The position numbers were made by a program, and so were the translations under genes. A stretch of DNA of 64,000 nucleotides, from the NCBI GenBank assembly GCA_037176705.1, contig CM073887.1, positions 85,012,348 to 85,076,347 of the forward strand, read 5' to 3'. The stretch's first letter is position 1. Every line of letters starts with the position of its first letter. The notes under the pieces are model-generated. The model did not search any database and was not told the origin of the DNA. It saw only the letters and a list, made by a program, of their open reading frames with translations. The stretch comes from Molossus alvarezi (Eukaryota > Chordata > Mammalia > Chiroptera > Molossidae). Below, one piece after another: positions 38,705 to 51,180 of this stretch.

Positions 38705-38929
38705 CAGTGGTTCTCCACCTTCCTAGTGCCGCGACCCTTTAACACAGTTCCTCATATTGTGGTGACCCCCAATCATAACATTATTTTCGTTGCTACTTCA
38801 TAAATGTAATTTTGCTACTGTTATGAATCGCCATTGGAAATATGTGTTTTCTGATGGTCTTAGGCGACCCCTGTGAAAGGGTTGTTTGACCCCCAAAGAG
38901 GTTGCGACCCCACAGGTTGAGAACTGCTG
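38705..38929 (-). mobile_element. SPIN-like hAT MITE (non-autonomous DNA transposon)
   Basis: 225 bp with terminal inverted repeats CAGTGGTTCTC / CAG(C)AGTTCTC and a perfect 8-bp target-site duplication GACTAGAG (38697-38704 and 38930-38937), as expected for hAT elements. On the minus strand the interior reads GTTCTCAACCTGTGGGGTCG, GGGGTCGCCTAAGACCATC and AACACATATTTCC, which I recognise as the SPIN 5' region; the other end carries GGTCGCGGCACTAGGAAGG. It encodes no transposase. Confidence 0.85.
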
Positions 38930-39239
38930 GACTAGAGGATATTTCTGCTCCTCTGCCTGTCCCCCTGGGTTTCCACCAGCCACAAACACTAACACTATTC
39001 TTGTGACTTTGAAGTCTCAGAAGGTTTTTTACATACATTTTCCCCTACCTAGTCTGATAGGATGAGGCAAGTGGACATACAGGGCAGGTGTCACTTTTCC
39101 CACTTTATTGGTGAAATTATTACTATCCAGATTCAGTAGCCACCCCTACTTCTACCCATCTCACGTTACACTATCACAGCAGCGTCACAGCTGTTACTGG
39201 AGTTTGAAATGAAATCTGCTATTTATATGCTACTTCATA

Positions 39240-39520
39240 TTGACCTCTCCCCTACAAAAATGTCCACTGGAACAAGGACTGTATCTTTTGTATTCTCCAC
39301 TAAATCCAGACCTTGGTATAATGTTCACAGAGGTTATTTTAAAAATGTTTGCTTTATAAATGAATTAGGTAATAACTGTTTTTTTCTTCTTAACTAACTA
39401 CTCACAAGAACATAAGCACCAAGAAGGCAGAGACTATTCTTATGAACCATTACATTCCTAGCATGGAGCATAGGAATTAAATGCACGATAAACATTTGTT
39501 GAAATAGATAAGTGCTAGAA
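39240..39520 (+). repeat. L2-like LINE ends
   Basis: Two stretches resembling L2 3' ends: GGAACAAGGACTGTATCTTT (39265) and AAGAAGGCAGAGACTATTC...CTAGCATGGAGCATAGG...AAACATTTGTTGAA (39420-39505). Confidence 0.55.
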
Positions 39521-40343
39521 TGCATGGATGAATGCGATCATTTTGCTGGAGCCTCCACCATGGTGTGTCTGACTGCTTTCCCACACTCCACCAGGAGTCC
39601 AGGGACTGGTTTTGTACACACACTACTGCTGGACAGAGCTTGTTCTTCAGAAAGGGTTTATGCTACTCCTTATGGTATTATTAGCCATATTTGGTTGGCA
39701 CTAAGAAAACAAAATGTTCCCCTGAAGTTTCAAACCAGAAGTAACAGTACAACGAGGAAGAAATAAAGTACACATAAAAAAAACAAGTCCAGAGGGCATT
39801 TGGAACTTTTTGTTTGAATGAAGCTCTCGTTAATAAACAGTCATTTTTACATCTTGAGGGATGATTTTCCAGGATTGATTATGTCATTACATACCAAGAA
39901 AATTTATAACTAAGGGGCATATTTAATTTTTATATGTTGATCTTAAAATGTTGCTTTTCTTGACACCCTGAGTTTGCCCTGCAGAACCTACAGGACTGAC
40001 TTCTCCCTGGGTAAAGAAAGAAGACAGGTCTCACAGAAAGTCATTTCTTGTTGTTTGATTTCTTCCCAAGTATTATAGGCTAGATAGATACCTTTGCCCT
40101 GGAAGATAAGAAAAGTATCTCATTTAAAGTCTGTCTTTTAGAATAATTTTTATCTCCAGATTATGTTTCTGTCTCAAATTAACCTAATGGAATGTTTTTC
40201 AACCATGTCAGAGTGGAACAAAGGTACCACAAGTCCAGGTGATTCTACAGGTAGAAGCAAATTTCTTTGCCTTAGAACACAGGAAAGAAAAAACTTTCTC
40301 TAATGAAAACCTGAATTATCTAAATATTTAGTTATAAACAAGC

Positions 40344-40770
40344 CAGTCAGAGAAAGACAAGTACCATATGATTTCACTCATATGTGGAATCTAATGAACA
40401 AAATGAACTAACAAGCAAGATAAAGACAGACTCAGATAGAGAGCAGGCCTATATTGTGTGTGTGTGGGAGGGCGCGGGGAGAGGTTGGGGGGCTGGGTTG
40501 GGGCAGTGGAGGGACTGAATGAAAAGGAAAAAAAGTGAAAGACAAAACTCATGGGCTTGGACAACAGTGTGGTGATTACTAGTGAGGGGTAAAGGGAGAT
40601 GGAGGAGGGTATAGGGTGTATAAATGGTGATGGAAGAAAACTTGACTTGGGGTGGTGAACACACAATATAGTGTACTGATGATGTGTTATGGAATTGAGC
40701 ACCTGAAACCTGTATAATTTTGTTAGCCAGTGACACCTCAATAAATTCAATAAAAAGGAAACAAAAAAGT
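40344..40770 (+). mobile_element. L1 3' end fragment
   Basis: Plus-strand ORF2 end (GTACCATATGATTTCACTCA, TATGTGGAATCTAATGAAC), then 3' UTR with a G-rich tract, ending CTCAATAAATTCAATAAAAA. 5'-truncated. Confidence 0.8.
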
Positions 40771-41286
40771 TATAGTCCAAAAATTAATCACTTCTTAGAT
40801 CAGTTAATTATTGTTTTCTCCCTAAACATGTTTATTTTTCCATTGTTCTATTCAAATGCCATATGCAAAGACAATGGTTATTAACTCCTACACTTCAGCC
40901 CCAGATGTCTAGTATCTCTTCTCCTGAAAAGCACACAGTGATTTTATAACCAAGAACCAAGGAGCAGTTTGCAATTTGAGCTTCTAAAAGCACGGTGTGG
41001 AAAGCAGACTGTCTCCCAGGCAACCATCTAACCAATGCCTCTGCCAAAACATTTGATGAAACCTATCAATAGAATCACAGTGGACAGTTGGGATAAAGTA
41101 GAAACTTGGTCATTATTTGTGAAACTTGAAAAATACAATCTAATTCCCCTTAGTATAAATGATAACAGCTGCTAAAATTTACTGAATATTTATACAAGGT
41201 AATAAATTAGGCACTAAGCTAAGTATCTGACATGCATGATTACATTTATTCAACACCACAATTCCATGAGATGGTCATTGGTATAT

Positions 41287-42671
41287 TGACACAGGCCAGT
41301 TAGCCAGGACAAGTGGAATAGGGAAACTGAAACAGATAACTGAACAAACTGGCCCAGAAATTTACAGCTGATACAGGTCACCTCCCTAGAGATAACATCT
41401 AGGCCTCAGTTGAATTTCAGCTCCAGACCCAGAAAAGCAGCAAAACCAGATGGGCGGCACCAGGATCAGTGGCAATGACTAATGACCCCCTGCTCTGACA
41501 CTGACCAATCAGTGAGGATCACACCTAGGAAAATGATGAATATTCTGCTGAAACCTTCCCCAAATGTTAGGTAGGAAATTAGATATGCGCAGCTAGGGTG
41601 TGCCTGCCCTGGGGTCCTGACAGGGACCAGACTAACATTGCCTTCAAACTGCTTCTCAATGGGTGGCCCTGCAGTCGGCAGTTCCTGAAGCAGACCACCA
41701 GCTAGCAGGTTCGGAACAAAATGAACTAACCAGCAAGATAAAGACAGACTCAGATAGAGAGCAGGCCTATATTGTGTGTGTGTGGGAGGGGGCGGGGAGA
41801 GGTTGGGGGGCTGGGTTGGGGTAGTGGAGGAGCTGGTTCTTGGTACATACACAAAGGAAATCGACATGACCTCAATGTGACTTTACTAGGACTCTGGAGT
41901 AAGTATAATAAAATTTATATTGTGGTTTTTGACCCCACCCACGTGGGTTTTTCTGTATGCATTATGGATATGGACATGCGCAGAAGAAATATAGCTATAT
42001 AACCCTTTTCTGTCAATCATCCTTGGATGCAAATGAAAGTCTCCACCTAGAAAATCCCAAATATATGGAATTTGGGGCGATTGTTTCTCTTGACTGGCCC
42101 ACTCCTCACTTGGAGTATATTTTCAATAAATCTCACTTTGCTTTACTTTTGTTTTCATAGGCCTTAAATTATTTTCTGTGCTGACCAGAAGAATTGAGGT
42201 CCCAGCCAATAACCCCAGTAGGTAACACTAAGATTTTCACCTGCAAGGAAGAGATAAAAGCCTCAAGACAAAGAACCCAGTGCATGCTCTCCTTCTGGGG
42301 AGCAGCCCCTGCTGTTGTTCCCTTTTCCCTCTTCTTCCCCCACAGGCATGCATCTAAGGGACCCCCATGAGGCTTGCAACCAGGGGACCACTGGGCAGTG
42401 ACAGCTTGTCCCAGGCTAAACCCCTGAACCTGTCTCTAAAGCCCCCTTTTCTCTGACTTTCTAGAGAGCTAGGGTAGCCCAGCCTAAGCTCTCCTGTTGC
42501 TTCTTCTATCCTAGCCCTTCCGTGTAGCACTGTTCCCAGCTTTAATGAACATTGCCTCATAGTCACCTGGACTTGTGCTGTAAAATTTTTCCTGCATGAG
42601 GTCAAGAACCCATACACTACTGGCTGGTCCTAGGCAGACCTGCCAAGGGTCAGGTCCCCTTTCCGGTAACA
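41287..42671. mobile_element. Probable LTR/ERV-type element inserted in a MIR
   Basis: Begins TG and ends CA, with 4-bp direct repeats ATAT on both sides (41283-41286 and 42672-42675). A MIR is split exactly at these points, which confirms the borders. An AATAAA near 42125 followed by a T-rich tract is LTR-like. No open frame resembling gag, pol or env. A 4-bp duplication fits gamma-type (class I) elements, but family and strand are uncertain. Confidence 0.6.
41715..41832 (+). repeat. Second copy of an L1 3' fragment inside the LTR-type element
   Basis: About 115 bp (AGATAAAGACAGACTCAGAT... and a GT/G-rich tract) nearly identical to 40396-40511, with only a few differences. Confidence 0.8.
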
Positions 42672-42898
42672 ATATATTCATTTTCTTGATGAAAAAACCG
42701 AGGCTTTAAAAGATCACATAACGTGACCAATCAAAGTCACAGTTAATAAAAGCTGCTGCTTCTAAGCTGTGAATCCTTTTAAACATTTGCTGATCACCTA
42801 CCACAGGCCAAATCCTGCTCTAAACTCTGAAGATTACAAAGAACAACAAAGAGTTGCTTGTCCTGAGGCTATTTCCCACGCTTGAGGGTTTAACTTTT

Positions 42899-43090
42899 TT
42901 TTTTCTTTATCAATTTTAGAGGGAGAGAGAGAGAGAAACATCGCTGAGAGATAACATTGCTTGGCTGCCTCCTGTATGACCCCCACGGGGGGTTTGGCCC
43001 ACAACCTGGGCATGTGCCCTGACTGGGAATTGAACTGGCAACCTCTTGGTGCATGGGTCGACGCTCAACCACTGAGACACACTGGCTGCG
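42899..43090 (-). mobile_element. VES-type SINE, second subtype
   Basis: Flanked by CTTGAGGGTTTAACTTTT at 42881 and 43091, a perfect 18-bp target-site duplication. Confidence 0.92.
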
Positions 43091-43171
43091 CTTGAGGGTT
43101 TAACTTTTAAGGAAAATAAACCAAGATCATTTTAATTTTATTTATATATTTTTTAGAATAGTTTATTTTTA

Positions 43172-43418
43172 TTTTTTTATTCTCATCTGAGGACTTTTTT
43201 TTTGCATTTATCTTCAGATAGAGCAGGAGGGAGAGAGGGAGAAAGAGAGAGAGAAACATTTATGTGAGAGAGACACATCCAGTGGCTGCCACCCAGACGA
43301 CCCCCACAGGGCTGGGGACAAACTGCAACCAAGGTATGTGCCTTTAGCGGAAACCGAACCCGGGCCTCTGTGGTCCACGGGCTGACGCTCTAACTGCTGA
43401 GCCAAACTGGCCAGGGCA
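43172..43418 (-). mobile_element. VES-type SINE
   Basis: Tail TTCTCATCTGAGGACTTT, head GAGCCAAACTGGCCAGGGC. First of three minus-strand SINEs in a row. Confidence 0.88.
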
Positions 43419-43617
43419 GTTTACTAATCTTGAGAGAGAGAAGAAGGGAGAAGAGACAAACATCTATGTGAGAGCTTAACATTGATCAGCTGCCTCCTGC
43501 ATGTCCCCTACTAAAGATTGAGCCTGCCACCTGGGCATGTGCCCTGACCAGGAATTGAACGAGCAACTTTTAGGTGCATGGGACGATGCCCAACCAACTA
43601 AGCAATGCGGGTCAGGA
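43419..43617 (-). mobile_element. VES-type SINE, second subtype
   Basis: Immediately follows the previous copy. Begins at the GA-rich block and ends AGCAATGCGGGTCAGG. Confidence 0.8.
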
Positions 43618-43640
43618 CTAAGACCATTTTTATTTTAATT

Positions 43641-43921
43641 TTTTAATCCTCACCTGAGGATACTTTTCCATTAATTTTTATTTTTCATTTTAATTTTTTT
43701 TAGATAGAGTGGGATGGAGGAAAGGAAAGAGAGAGAGAAAGAGAGAGGGAGAGAGAAAAACAATGATGTGAGAGAGACAGCAATTGTTTGCCTCCCACAG
43801 GAAACTGACCGGGCTTGGGGATCTAACCCAAAACCAAGAGATAAGTGCCCTTGACCAGGAATCGAACCCGTGATTCTTTGGTATGTGGGCTGATGCTCTA
43901 ACCACCGAGCAAAACTGGCCA
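43641..43921 (-). mobile_element. VES-type SINE
   Basis: Tail AATCCTCACCTGAGGAT with an extra T/A-rich insertion before TAGATAGAGTGGG; head GAGCAAAACTGGCC. Confidence 0.86.
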
Positions 43922-44456
43922 AATCATTAAAAAAACAACAAAAAACAATGGCTTAAAATTGACTTCTCAAACTTAGAGTATTTTCCTAAGGCTATACAGT
44001 ATAAAATAAAATCCAACTTTGTCAGGTAGGAGATGAATTTTAACTAAAAAGCCTATCATTAAGTAAATTATATTTGATTGTCACCCTAGAAGAAAACTGA
44101 ATGAACTCTATTAACAGGAGATAATTCAGGGTTAATGGGAAGGAGAATCCCACATAAATCCAAACATCTTCACCTACCTGACTCAAGACCTGTCCATATA
44201 AAATGAAGCTGAATTCTTTTGATGAAGCCAATTTAACAAGGTGGTAACTGCTGAGAGTAAAGGGGAAATTGGGGGATTTACTGGGAAGAAAGTAAACTAG
44301 TCTACAACCTGATAATCAGACCAGACCTAAAAGAAATAGGCAATGGAAAAAGTAATAATAAATAATAGGAGAAAAATCTGTGAGCATTTTCTCTTCTTCA
44401 GTTACTGAGCTGACAATGAGGCTTTATTAATTTGATGCATTAAAAAAATCAACAGG

Positions 44457-44660
44457 CCTGGCCGGTATGGCTCAGTGGATTGAACTTTGTCCCATGGACT
44501 GAGATGTCCCAGTTCAATTCCCGGTCAGGGCACATGCCCAGATTGTGGGCTTGATCCCCAGTACAGAGCGTGCAGGAGGCAGCCGATTGATGTTTCTCTT
44601 TCACATTGATGTTTCTCTCTCTCTCTCTCCAAAAAATATCAATAAAAACATGCAAAAAAA
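44457..44660 (+). mobile_element. VES-type SINE, second subtype
   Basis: Head GGCCTGGCCGGTATGGC, tail ATATCAATAAAAACATGC plus A-run. AAAAAATCAACAG repeated at both ends. Confidence 0.9.
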
Positions 44661-44879
44661 AAAAAAAAATCAACAGAAAATCCAAAGGTAAGGACAAAAT
44701 TTAGCAAGGTAACACACGGCAAATATCCCCATGCATAGTTCTTAAAATCCCATAATATACAATCTTCTAGAACAAAGTCCCTTATAGTTCTTTCCTATTT
44801 ATCATATTATAGTGCTAGGTTCTATAGTACTGAAATATTTAAAGGTATTATTTTGCATGATTTTATGATAAAATCTTTT

Positions 44880-45025
44880 ATAATTACTTAGCTAATCATT
44901 ATTCACATCATGGTATAAGTAAGGGTAAAATCATTATGCTCAATTTAGTCAAGAAAAATAGAACCTCAAGAGACTGAACAACTTGCTCAAGGTGACCCAG
45001 CAAAATTTGTGATGGAGGCAAGAAC
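44880..45025 (+). repeat. MIR SINE fragment
   Basis: Core CAACTTGCTCAAGGTGACCC and GGCAAGAACTCGATCC. Confidence 0.65.
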
Positions 45026-45186
45026 TCGATCCATCCATAATGAAAATCACTTCTTTCACTGAATTATGCACCTTCATTAAAATAACAGTCAAGAATGAAA
45101 CAATCTGTGACAACATTAAAAATTTCAAACCAATGTGGCCAACACTGGATTCATAAGATTGTTTGAATTTAAAAAAAAAAAAAAAT

Positions 45187-45434
45187 CACCCTGGCCAGTT
45201 TTTCTCAGTGGTTAGAGCGTGGGCCTGTGGACCAGAGAGTCCTGGGTTTGGTTCCAGCTAAGGGCATGTACCTCAGTTGCAGTTTGTCCCCAGCCCCGGT
45301 TGGGGTCATGTGGGTGGCAACCACTCAATGTGTCTCTCACACGTCGATGTCCCCCCCCCCCCCCTCCAGCTCTATCTGAAGATAAATGCAAAAATGTCCT
45401 CGGTTGAGGATAAAAAAATAAATAAAAATAAAAA
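45187..45434 (+). mobile_element. VES-type SINE
   Basis: The CT-rich block has become a C-run at 45350-45364. Tail GTCCTCGGTTGAGGAT. Confidence 0.88.
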
Positions 45435-45769
45435 ATAACCCAACAATTCCACCCTTACATATGTATGTAATCAATAGAAATGCACATATACATATATATG
45501 TTCATCATGTAGTGGAATGGTTCTAGCAGCACAGTTAGTAATAGCCAAAGACTGAGAACCACTGAGATGTTCATCAGTAGTACAATAATAAAATAGTGAT
45601 ATTCACAAAATGGAATATTATACAGCAATGAGAAAGACAAACTACATACAAAATTATGAATCTCACAAATGTGGTATTCAATGAAAGACATATATATTGT
45701 ACTATGTCATTTATATGAAGCACAAAAACAGAACAAATAATACTGTTGAAGTCAGATGTAACTATTCTT

Positions 45770-45841
45770 TTTTTTTTATCCTCACCCGAGGACATTTTTT
45801 TTTCTCCATTTTTTGCACAGATAGAGTGGGAGGGAGAGAGA

Positions 45842-45879
<38 letters not shown>

Positions 45880-46037
45880 TCGACATGAAAGGGACACATC
45901 AAGTGGCTGCCACCCGCATGACCAACCAGGGCCGGGGACAAACTGCAACCGAGGTACATGCCCTTAGCGGGAACTGAACCCGGGTCTCTCCGGACCGCAG
46001 GACGATGCTCTAACCGCTGAGCCAAACCGGCCAGGGC
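45770..46037 (-). mobile_element. VES-type SINE, young
   Basis: Near-consensus copy inside an old L1. CAGATGTAACTATTCT on both sides (45753 and 46038). Confidence 0.94.
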
Positions 46038-46433
46038 CAGATGTAACTATTCTTTAGCAGGACAAGGTAATGACTGGAAGAGATCACAAGGAAGGTGTTT
46101 GGAGTACTGGCTAGGCTCTATTTCTTGATCTGGGTGCTGTTACATGAATATTCAGATTTCGAGAATTCAATCTTGTAAAAACCAATGGAACAGAATAGGA
46201 AGTACAAATACAGACCCAAAGGTATGAGTTCAATTCATTTTCATAAAAGGTGCCAAAATAATTCAATGAGAAAAAGATAGTTTTTTTACCCGGACTAAGA
46301 TATCTAGCTAGAATAAATGAAATATGCTTGGGGGAAAAACTTTAATCCGTACCTCACAACATACACAAAAACTGACTTGGAACAGAGTACAAACAAACAC
46401 AGACACTAGATACCATTAAGAAATGAAAAGGAG

Positions 46434-46587
46434 CCCTGGCCGGTTTGGCTCTGGTTAAAGCGTTGGCCTGCGGTCCAGAGAGACCCGGGTTCGGTTCCCA
46501 CTAAGGGCATGTACCTCGGTTGCAGTTTGTCTCTGGTCCTGGTTGGTTGTGCGGGTGGCAGCCACTCGATGTATCCCTTTCACATCG

Positions 46588-46648
<61 letters not shown>

Positions 46649-46705
46649 CCTCCCACTCTATCTGAACAAAAAATGAAAAAATGTCCTTGGGTGAGGATAA
46701 AAAAA
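46434..46705 (+). mobile_element. VES-type SINE, young
   Basis: (TC)n expansion at 46590-46642. AAGAAATGAAAAGG on both sides. The CAGCG of the head is lost (GGCTCTGGTTAAAGC). Confidence 0.92.
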
Positions 46706-47759
46706 AAGAAATGAAAAGGCATGAGAAAATTCCCCCAGTTAGAAGAAAATCTTCATAATATATATGTCTGATAAAGGACTTGTATACAGAATATATAAAG
46801 ACTTAAATTATATTATAAAATTATATTTTAATTATATAAATTATTTAAAATTTAAAAAAAGGGGAAAAGACAGATATATCACCAAAGAAGACATTAAATG
46901 ACCATTAAGCAAATGAAAACATGCTCAACATCACTAATCATCAGTGAAATGCAAATGAAAACTACAATAAGGTACCACTACACACCTACTAGAATAGCTA
47001 AAATGAAAAAGACTGACAATAATAAGTGTTGGTGAGGATTTGGAGGAACTACAACTCTCATACATCTCTGGTGGAAGTATAAAATGGAATAGCCACTTTG
47101 GAGAACTGGTTAAGAGACATCTAGCCTATGACCTAGTAATTCTACTGCTGGATTTTCACCCAAAGAAAACATGTGTCCACAAAAAAATGTGTGCATGAAA
47201 ATTGACAGATTTCTTCATAATAGCCAAAAATGATAACCCAATATCCATCAACAAGTAAATGACACACACACACAAAGGTGGTGTATTACCACAATGAATA
47301 CAACACAGTAATAAAAAAAGAATGAACTGATACTTGCAAAAACATAGGTAAATCTCAGAAACATTAAAAAACACCTAAGAGTACATACTATATGACTGGA
47401 TGTTTAAACTTTAGAATAGGCAAAATTAATCAATATAAAAAGCAAATCACTGCTTGGCTCGGCCCAGGAGCTAGATGGGAAAACTGGCTGCAAAAGGTCA
47501 TCAGGAACTTTCTGGAATGATTGAAATGTTCTATATCTTGACGTGGGTGGTGGGAAGATGAATGTCATACATTTTGTTGCAACTCATTGAACTATACACT
47601 TAAAACGAGTGCATTTCATTATAGGCAAATAATACTTCAATAAAGTTTATTTTAAAAGTAAAAAAAGCCACAGTGATGTATAAGAATATATAATGACATG
47701 GAAAATTAGTATATTTAATTATAAAAGGTTACATTTCTAATATCATCATCCATTAAAAG

Positions 47760-48830
47760 AAAAAAGGGCTCCATAGAGCAACAAAATAAATAAAGTGTTA
47801 CTGGATTATAACCCCAAGTATAAAATCAATATTCATAAGTCCGTGCTAATATTAATAAATGATGGGATAAATTAATATTAGGGGAAAAGTGACAAAACTA
47901 ATGTGCTGAAGAACTCCAAAGAAATTATGTAGATACTCCACGTTAAGGAAGTGGGGAGCATAATTGCCAGTCCTTCAGTGTGGGCTGTACATACTGACTT
48001 TCTTATAAAGAGTAGGGTATGTAAAGAAGAAAGAGAAATTTTACAGTGGAGAAACCTGACAAACACTACCTCAGCCAGGTAATCAAGGTTAATGTCAACA
48101 GTCATAAAAGTTAATAATATGTACTTTAAAAAAATTTATTAATCGATTTTTAGAGAGAGAGAGAGAGAGAGTGAGTGACATCAGTTTGTCGTTCCACATA
48201 TTTATGAATTCATTGGTTGATTCTTGTATGTGCCCTGACTGGGGATTGAACCCACAACCTTGGCATATCAGGATGATGCTTTAACCAACTGAGCTACCCA
48301 GCCAGGGCTGATAGTATGTACTTTTGATATGATGTGATAGGAATGCCACTTTACCTGTGATCTTCTTCCCCAAAATGCATAATCCCAGTCTAACCATGAG
48401 AAAAATATCAGACAATTACAACTGATGGACATTCTACAAAACCCATCCATTACTTCTCAAAACTCCAAGGCATCAACAACAAGGAAAGTCCAATGCACTG
48501 TCACAGGTAAGAGCAGCCCAAGGACACATGACAACTAAATGTAATGTCATATCTTGAATGGGATCCTAGAACAGAAAAAGTCATTAGGTAAAAATGAAGG
48601 AAATCTTAAGAAAGTATTCAGTTAATAACAGCATATTAATATTGGTTTATTAACTGTAGCAAATGTACCACACTAATATTAGATTTTAATAATTGGGGAA
48701 ACAGTGAGTAGGTGTTTGTGTGTATGTAGGGGGGGTTATGTGTGTATAATATGGAACTCTGCACTATCTTTGCAATGAGACTAAAATCTAAAATGTCTAA
48801 AAATAAAGTCTTAAAATAAAATTAAACAAA
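47760..48830 (+). mobile_element. Old L1 3' UTR (L1M-like)
   Basis: Resembles the long 3' UTR of L1M subfamilies: CTTGAATGGGATCCTAGAAC, TTGGTTTATTAACTGTAGC and a CTATCTTTGCAATGAGACT end. One SINE is inserted at 48128-48309. Confidence 0.6.
48128..48309 (-). mobile_element. VES-type SINE, second subtype
   Basis: Flanked by TA(A/G)TATGTACTTT at 48115 and 48311. Inserted into an L1 3' UTR. Confidence 0.87.
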
Positions 48831-51180
48831 AACAGGTTACAGAACAAGCAGTAAGTACACTATGAATCCTTTTTTTGGTAAAATTGTGTGAGTAAATGAT
48901 ACATATTTAAAAATCTGGAATAATATAAATTAATATGGTACAATTTATTTTCTTCTTTTTATTTGGCTGTACTCTAAACTTTCTGCAAAGAATGACTACA
49001 TAAAAAACATTTATAAGAAAAAATAAAATATTTTTAAGTTAAAAAATGAGTGACTTAGTGAAAAATATTGTAATGACAGCAAGGATCCTTAATACACTTC
49101 TCAGCAGAGGTACTAATATTACTTCCACATACTATTCTTCATTCAGATTATTCTTATTCTACTGGATGTTAATTAATTTTAAAAATTTCAATCAATGTGA
49201 GTCTATTATTTATTTTTTATTGTTAAAAGTATTACAGATGTCCCCCTTTTTTCCTCATTGACCCCCCTCCTTTCCACTCCCATCCCCCTCCTGCCTTCCC
49301 CAGCCTAGTGTCTTTGGCAACTGGTTGTGCATATATGCATATACGTTCTTCAGTTTATCTCTTCCCACCCCTCGTACCCCCTCATCCCTCTGAGGTTTGC
49401 CAGTCTGTTCCCTGCTTCCACGATTCTGGATCTCTTCTGATTGACAGCTTATTTTGTTCATTATGTTCCGCAAATAAGTGAGATCATGTGCTACTTGTCT
49501 TTCTCTGACTGGCTTATTTTGCTTAGCATAATACTCTCCAGGTCCCTCCATGTTGACTCAAAGGGTAAGAGATTTCTCTTTCTTACAGCTGCGTAGTATT
49601 CCATTGTGTATATATACCACAGCTTTTTTATCCACTCATCTACTGATGGGCACTTGGGCTGTTTCCAGATCCTAGCCATTGTAAATAGGGCTGCTATGAA
49701 CATAGGGGTGCATATATTTTTCCTAGTTAGTGTTTCAGACTTCTTAGAATATATTCCAAGAAGTGGGATCACCGGGTCAAATGGCAGTTCCATTTTTTAT
49801 TTTTTGAGGAAACACTATATTGTTTTCCACAGTGGCTGTACCAGTCTACATTCCCACCAGCAGTGTACTAGAGTCCCCTTTTCTCCACACCCTCGCCAGC
49901 ACTTGTTGTTTGATGATTTGTTGATGGCCACCATTCTGGCAGGGGTGGGGTGATATCTCAGTCATTTTAATTTGCATCTCTCTTATGATTAGAGATGTTG
50001 AGCATTTTTTCATATGTCTTCTGGCCATTTGTATGTCCTAATAATATCCAAATATGTAATTTTGGACATTAACCCCTTATCTGATGTATCATTGGCAAAT
50101 AATTGATGTATAATTGGCAAATTCTCCCAGAGAGTGGGTTCCCTTTTCATTTTGATGCTGGCTTCTTTTACCATGCAGAAGCTTTTAAGTTTGATGTAGT
50201 CCCATTTATTAATTTTTTTCCTTTGTTTCTCTTGTCCTAAGTGATGTATCAGTGAAAATTCTGTTATGTATGATGTCTGAGATTTTTCTGTCTACATTTT
50301 TTTTCTAGGATTTTTATGGTTTCATGGGATACATTTAAGTCTTTCATCCATTTTGAGTTTATTCTTGTGTATGGTGTTAAGTTGGTGGTCTAGCTTCCTA
50401 TTTTTTGCACAGTGCTGTCCAATTTTCTCAGCACCATTTATTGAAGAGACTGCCTTTTCTCCATTGTATGCTTTTGCCTCCTTTGTCCAATATTAATTGT
50501 GCATACTGTCCTGGGTTGATATCTGGGTTCTCTGTTCTGTTCCACTAGTCCATATGTCTGTTCTTGTGCCAGTACCAGGCTGTTCAGATTACGATGGCTT
50601 TGCAGTATAACTTGATATGTGGTATTGTGATCCCTCCAACTTTGTTCTTCATTTTCAAAATGACTGTGGCTATTTGGGGTATTTTATGATTCCATGTAAA
50701 CTTTTGGAGTATTTATTCTAGATCTGTGAAATATGCTGTTGGTACTTTAATAGGGATTGCATTGAATCTGTAGATTGCTTTGGGTAGTACTGGCATTTTA
50801 TTTTATTTTATTTTATTTTTTTTTCCCAAATCTTTATTGTTGGATGTAAAATGTATTACAGATGTTCCACATTTTTCCCCCATTGACCCCCTCCTCCCCA
50901 CTCCCGCCCCCCTCCCACCTTTTCCCACATTATTGTCTGTGTCCATTGGTTATGTATATAAGTTCTTTGGTTTATTTCTTCCCACCCTCCCAACCCCTTT
51001 CCCTTTGAGGTTTGTCAGTCTAGCAATGAATTTGTGCTTCTTAATCCCTTCACCTTTTTCACCCATTCCCCCAATCCCCTTCCCAACTGGCAACCACCAA
51101 AATGTTCTCTGTATCTATGAGAATGTTTCTGTTCTTCCTGTTCATTTTGTTTGTAGATTCCATTGTTGATAGATATGCAT

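Larger units (their letters stand above)
41160..42780 (+). repeat. MIR SINE, split by LTR element (41160-41286 and 42672-42780)
   Basis: The left part has ATTTACTGAATATTTATAC...CATGATTACATTTATTCAAC. The right part continues ATTTTCTTGATGAAAAAACCGAGGC...AAAGATCACATAACGTGACC, the classic MIR core. Confidence 0.75.
45441..47660 (+). mobile_element. Old L1 LINE fragments, ORF2 3' part
   Basis: Two plus-strand pieces: one at 45441-46150 (TGGAATATTATACAGCAATG; ends near TGTTACATGAATATTCAG) and one at 46290-47660 (CATCACTAATCATCAGTGAA; AAATGGAATAGCCACTTTGG; ends CAATAAAGTTTATTTTAAAA). Both hold SINE insertions and are full of stops. Confidence 0.75.

Noticed and set aside
40391..40780. 129-codon Pro/Ser-rich minus-strand ORF, and its relative at 41466-41867
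   Set aside because: Antisense of the L1 3' UTR G-rich tract. The resemblance between them is the 115-bp duplication reported above.
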